DNA from: Coriobacteriales bacterium
GTDB lineage: Bacteria; Actinomycetota; Coriobacteriia; Coriobacteriales; UBA8131
Length of the DNA stretch: 5,881 bases
NCBI GenBank assembly: GCA_031274985.1
Contig: JAISPK010000155.1
Span: 1 to 5,881, forward strand
Direction of reading: 5' to 3'
How positions within the stretch are numbered: position 1 is the stretch's first letter; every line of letters starts with the position of its first letter. Of the stretch, positions 3,984-5,881 are shown piece by piece. Position numbers and translations under genes: made by a program. The notes below the pieces were generated by a model. It was not told where the DNA came from. It ran no database searches and saw only the letters and a list, made by a program, of their open reading frames with translations.

Positions 3984-5881
3984 ATGAAACTCCTCTGGAA
4001 GCTGGCAATACCTCAAATAATCATTGTTGTGTGCCTGGGGCTCATCAGTTTCTTTGTTATTAACTCCTCCTTTATGAGCATTCGCGAGCAGTATGTAAAG
4101 TACATCGTTGAGAGCCGTCTGGAATACATCTATAAGCAGGTGGATTCCTCCGCACTCAATTCGGTGAGCGAAACCTCTCTCTTTGTGAATCTTCCGGTGG
4201 TAACCGAGGCTTATGAGATCGCCCTCAGCGGCGACATCGATGATCCTTATTCACCTCAATCCCTCGAGGCACGCGAGTTGTTGCGCCGGGAGCTTGGTCC
4301 CATGCTGCAAAGTCACGAAGCGCTCACCGGTAAAAAGCTTGAGCTGCATTTTCATCTTCCCAATGGCTATAGCCTGGTGCGGCTGTGGCGTGACAGCAAT
4401 ACGATGGTGGACGGCGAGTGGATTGATATCTCTGACGACATCAGTTCGTACCGACCTACCGTTATGGACGTCAATGCCACCGGCGCCATTGCCATGGGCG
4501 TCGAGCCCGGCAGCGGCGGTTTTGCCATCAGGGGAGTGATCCCGGTGATGGCGCCGGATGGCAGGCAACTCGGTTCTGCGGAGGTGCTGCAGGATTTTAA
4601 CCGGGTCTTGGATACCACCACGCAAAAAGAAGAGATAAGCATTGCGCTTTACGCAAACAAGGAACTGCTGGACTTTTCTGTGGAGCTGCGAAACGAAGAA
4701 AAATATCCACCTATAGGGGACTTTGTAAGGGTTGTAAAACAGGATAACCAAGAAGTTGAAGACATGATAACCACCGAACTGCTGAGCGAGGGAAGCATTT
4801 CTACGGTTTTCAGGGATCACGGGCGCATAACCCTGGCGGCCTTTCCTCTTGATGACTATCGGGGGAGCCAGGTGGGGGTCATTGTCATGGCGCTTAACAC
4901 CGAGCGCATCTCTTCGCTCACCGCGGCTGCTGCCATAATCATGTCACTCCTGCTGGCAGGAATGGCCATTGCACCCACCTTTGCCCTGCTCCTCCGGCTT
5001 CGCAGGCTGGTTACGCGGCCACTGAACAGGATTAAAACCAAGATTCAGGATATTGCAGAGGACCGCGCAGATCTGGTAGAGCAGATCAAGAGCTATCAAT
5101 CAGACGAGATCGGCGAGCTGGTCAAGTGGTTTAACACCCTTACCACCAAACTCGATGGGATACTGAAGGAACGGCAGGTCATGCTTGAATTGATCCATCG
5201 TGAATCCGAGGCCAATGAGACTATGGCCCACTGGTATCAATCCATCCTTGACTCAATGCCTTTTCCTGTTTCGGTGCAGGATGCCGACTCGAGGTGGATC
5301 TTCATTAACACCTCATGCGAAAAGCTCCTGGGTCGCTCCCGCGAAGTTGCCATGGGACAGAGCTGCAATAGCTGGGGGCTCAGTATCTGCAATACGGAGG
5401 ATTGCGCTATAGCTTGCGCAAAAACCGGAAGACACCAAACGAGTTTTATGATTGGCGATGCCTCGTACCAGGTATATGTTGAGCAACTCACGGATCTGCA
5501 GGGAAAGGTCATCGGCTACATCGAAGCGATACAAGAAACCACCCAGCTAGAACTCCTGGCACGGCAACGAGGAGAAGCTGAGTCCGCAAATCGCGCAAAA
5601 TCAACTTTCCTGGCCAACATGAGTCATGAGATCCGTACGCCGATGAATGCGATAATCGGCATGACCAAGATCGCCATGTCTACGGAGGATCACAAAAAGC
5701 GCGAACAGTGCTTTGCCAAGATTGACGAAGCTTCCCTGCATCTGCTGGGGGTGATCAATGATGTACTGGATATGTCAAAGATCGAAGAGGGGATGCTGGA
5801 GCTCTCCCCAACGGAATTCAATCTCAGAAAAATGATGCAGCGGGTCATAGACGTGGCAAGCTTTAGGATTGAAGAAAAGAG
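3984..5881 (+). CDS. Membrane sensor histidine kinase: double Cache-like sensor, HAMP, Cys-bearing PAS, HisKA (3' truncated)
   Basis: The frame stays open from ATG 3984 to the window end, giving 632 residues of an incomplete protein. The first transmembrane helix is about residues 5-27 and the second about 312-337. Between them is a ~280-residue extracytoplasmic domain. Its LHFHLPNG (121-128), VEPGSGGFAIRG (173-184) and following LGSAEV resemble the double Cache family described as a sensory domain of two-component kinases (dCache_3 type). A HAMP domain follows (about 338-392, with RPL at 345-347 and DEIGEL at 374-379). Next comes a PAS domain (about 416-512) with cysteines 445, 461, 469, 474 and 478. 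The HisKA domain begins near 535, and its H-box SHEIRTP has phosphoacceptor His548. The window ends in the linker before the expected HATPase_c domain. The H-box type is common in hybrid kinases, so receiver or Hpt domains may follow. The ligand and partner regulator are unknown. Confidence 0.93.
   Translation, partial: MKLLWKLAIPQIIIVVCLGLISFFVINSSFMSIREQYVKYIVESRLEYIYKQVDSSALNSVSETSLFVNLPVVTEAYEIALSGDIDDPYSPQSLEARELLRRELGPMLQSHEALTGKKLELHFHLPNGYSLVRLWRDSNTMVDGEWIDISDDISSYRPTVMDVNATGAIAMGVEPGSGGFAIRGVIPVMAPDGRQLGSAEVLQDFNRVLDTTTQKEEISIALYANKELLDFSVELRNEEKYPPIGDFVRVVKQDNQEVEDMITTELLSEGSISTVFRDHGRITLAAFPLDDYRGSQVGVIVMALNTERISSLTAAAAIIMSLLLAGMAIAPTFALLLRLRRLVTRPLNRIKTKIQDIAEDRADLVEQIKSYQSDEIGELVKWFNTLTTKLDGILKERQVMLELIHRESEANETMAHWYQSILDSMPFPVSVQDADSRWIFINTSCEKLLGRSREVAMGQSCNSWGLSICNTEDCAIACAKTGRHQTSFMIGDASYQVYVEQLTDLQGKVIGYIEAIQETTQLELLARQRGEAESANRAKSTFLANMSHEIRTPMNAIIGMTKIAMSTEDHKKREQCFAKIDEASLHLLGVINDVLDMSKIEEGMLELSPTEFNLRKMMQRVIDVASFRIEEK

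Noticed and set aside
4251..4820. A 189-codon - strand open frame
   Set aside because: It lies wholly antisense to the kinase sensor domain, whose own frame carries the recognisable motifs; the antisense translation resembles nothing I know.

Overview
The window has three parts. The first (1-2926, + strand) is the distal end of a riboflavin biosynthesis operon in the order ribD (3' part only), ribE, ribBA, ribH. The second (2949-3719, - strand) is a convergent gene for a class I SAM-dependent methyltransferase whose sequence resembles the Trm9/ALKBH8 tRNA wobble-uridine methyltransferases. The third is a 264-base, partly AT-rich intergenic region (3720-3983) with a probable promoter and a perfect inverted repeat, followed by a large membrane sensor histidine kinase (3984 to the window end, 3' truncated).

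The rib genes together encode all the dedicated enzymes from GTP and ribulose 5-phosphate to riboflavin. RibBA opens the GTP ring and also makes the four-carbon donor. RibD deaminates and reduces the pyrimidine. RibH condenses the two branches to lumazine, and RibE dismutates lumazine to riboflavin. The phosphatase step is not in this cluster. The junctions are very tight (0, 8 and 10 bases), and each downstream Shine-Dalgarno sequence lies in or across the upstream stop codon, so the genes are probably one mRNA with translational coupling. Any FMN riboswitch would lie upstream of ribD, outside the window.

The sensor kinase has two transmembrane helices around a large extracytoplasmic domain that looks like a double Cache domain. 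A HAMP domain, a PAS domain with a cluster of cysteines, and a HisKA domain with an intact H-box follow. The window ends before the ATPase domain, so whether it is a hybrid kinase cannot be seen.

The organism is a bacterium with a GC content of about half or slightly more (judged by eye). The ribD-ribE-ribBA-ribH order with a fused RibBA is common in Gram-positive and related lineages (Firmicutes, Coriobacteriia, Synergistetes). The sequence does not let me choose among these. I see no mobile element, CRISPR array, tRNA or rRNA. The most interesting items are the Trm9-like bacterial methyltransferase, the cysteine-bearing PAS domain of the kinase, and the inverted repeat in the kinase leader. 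None of these proves a new system.
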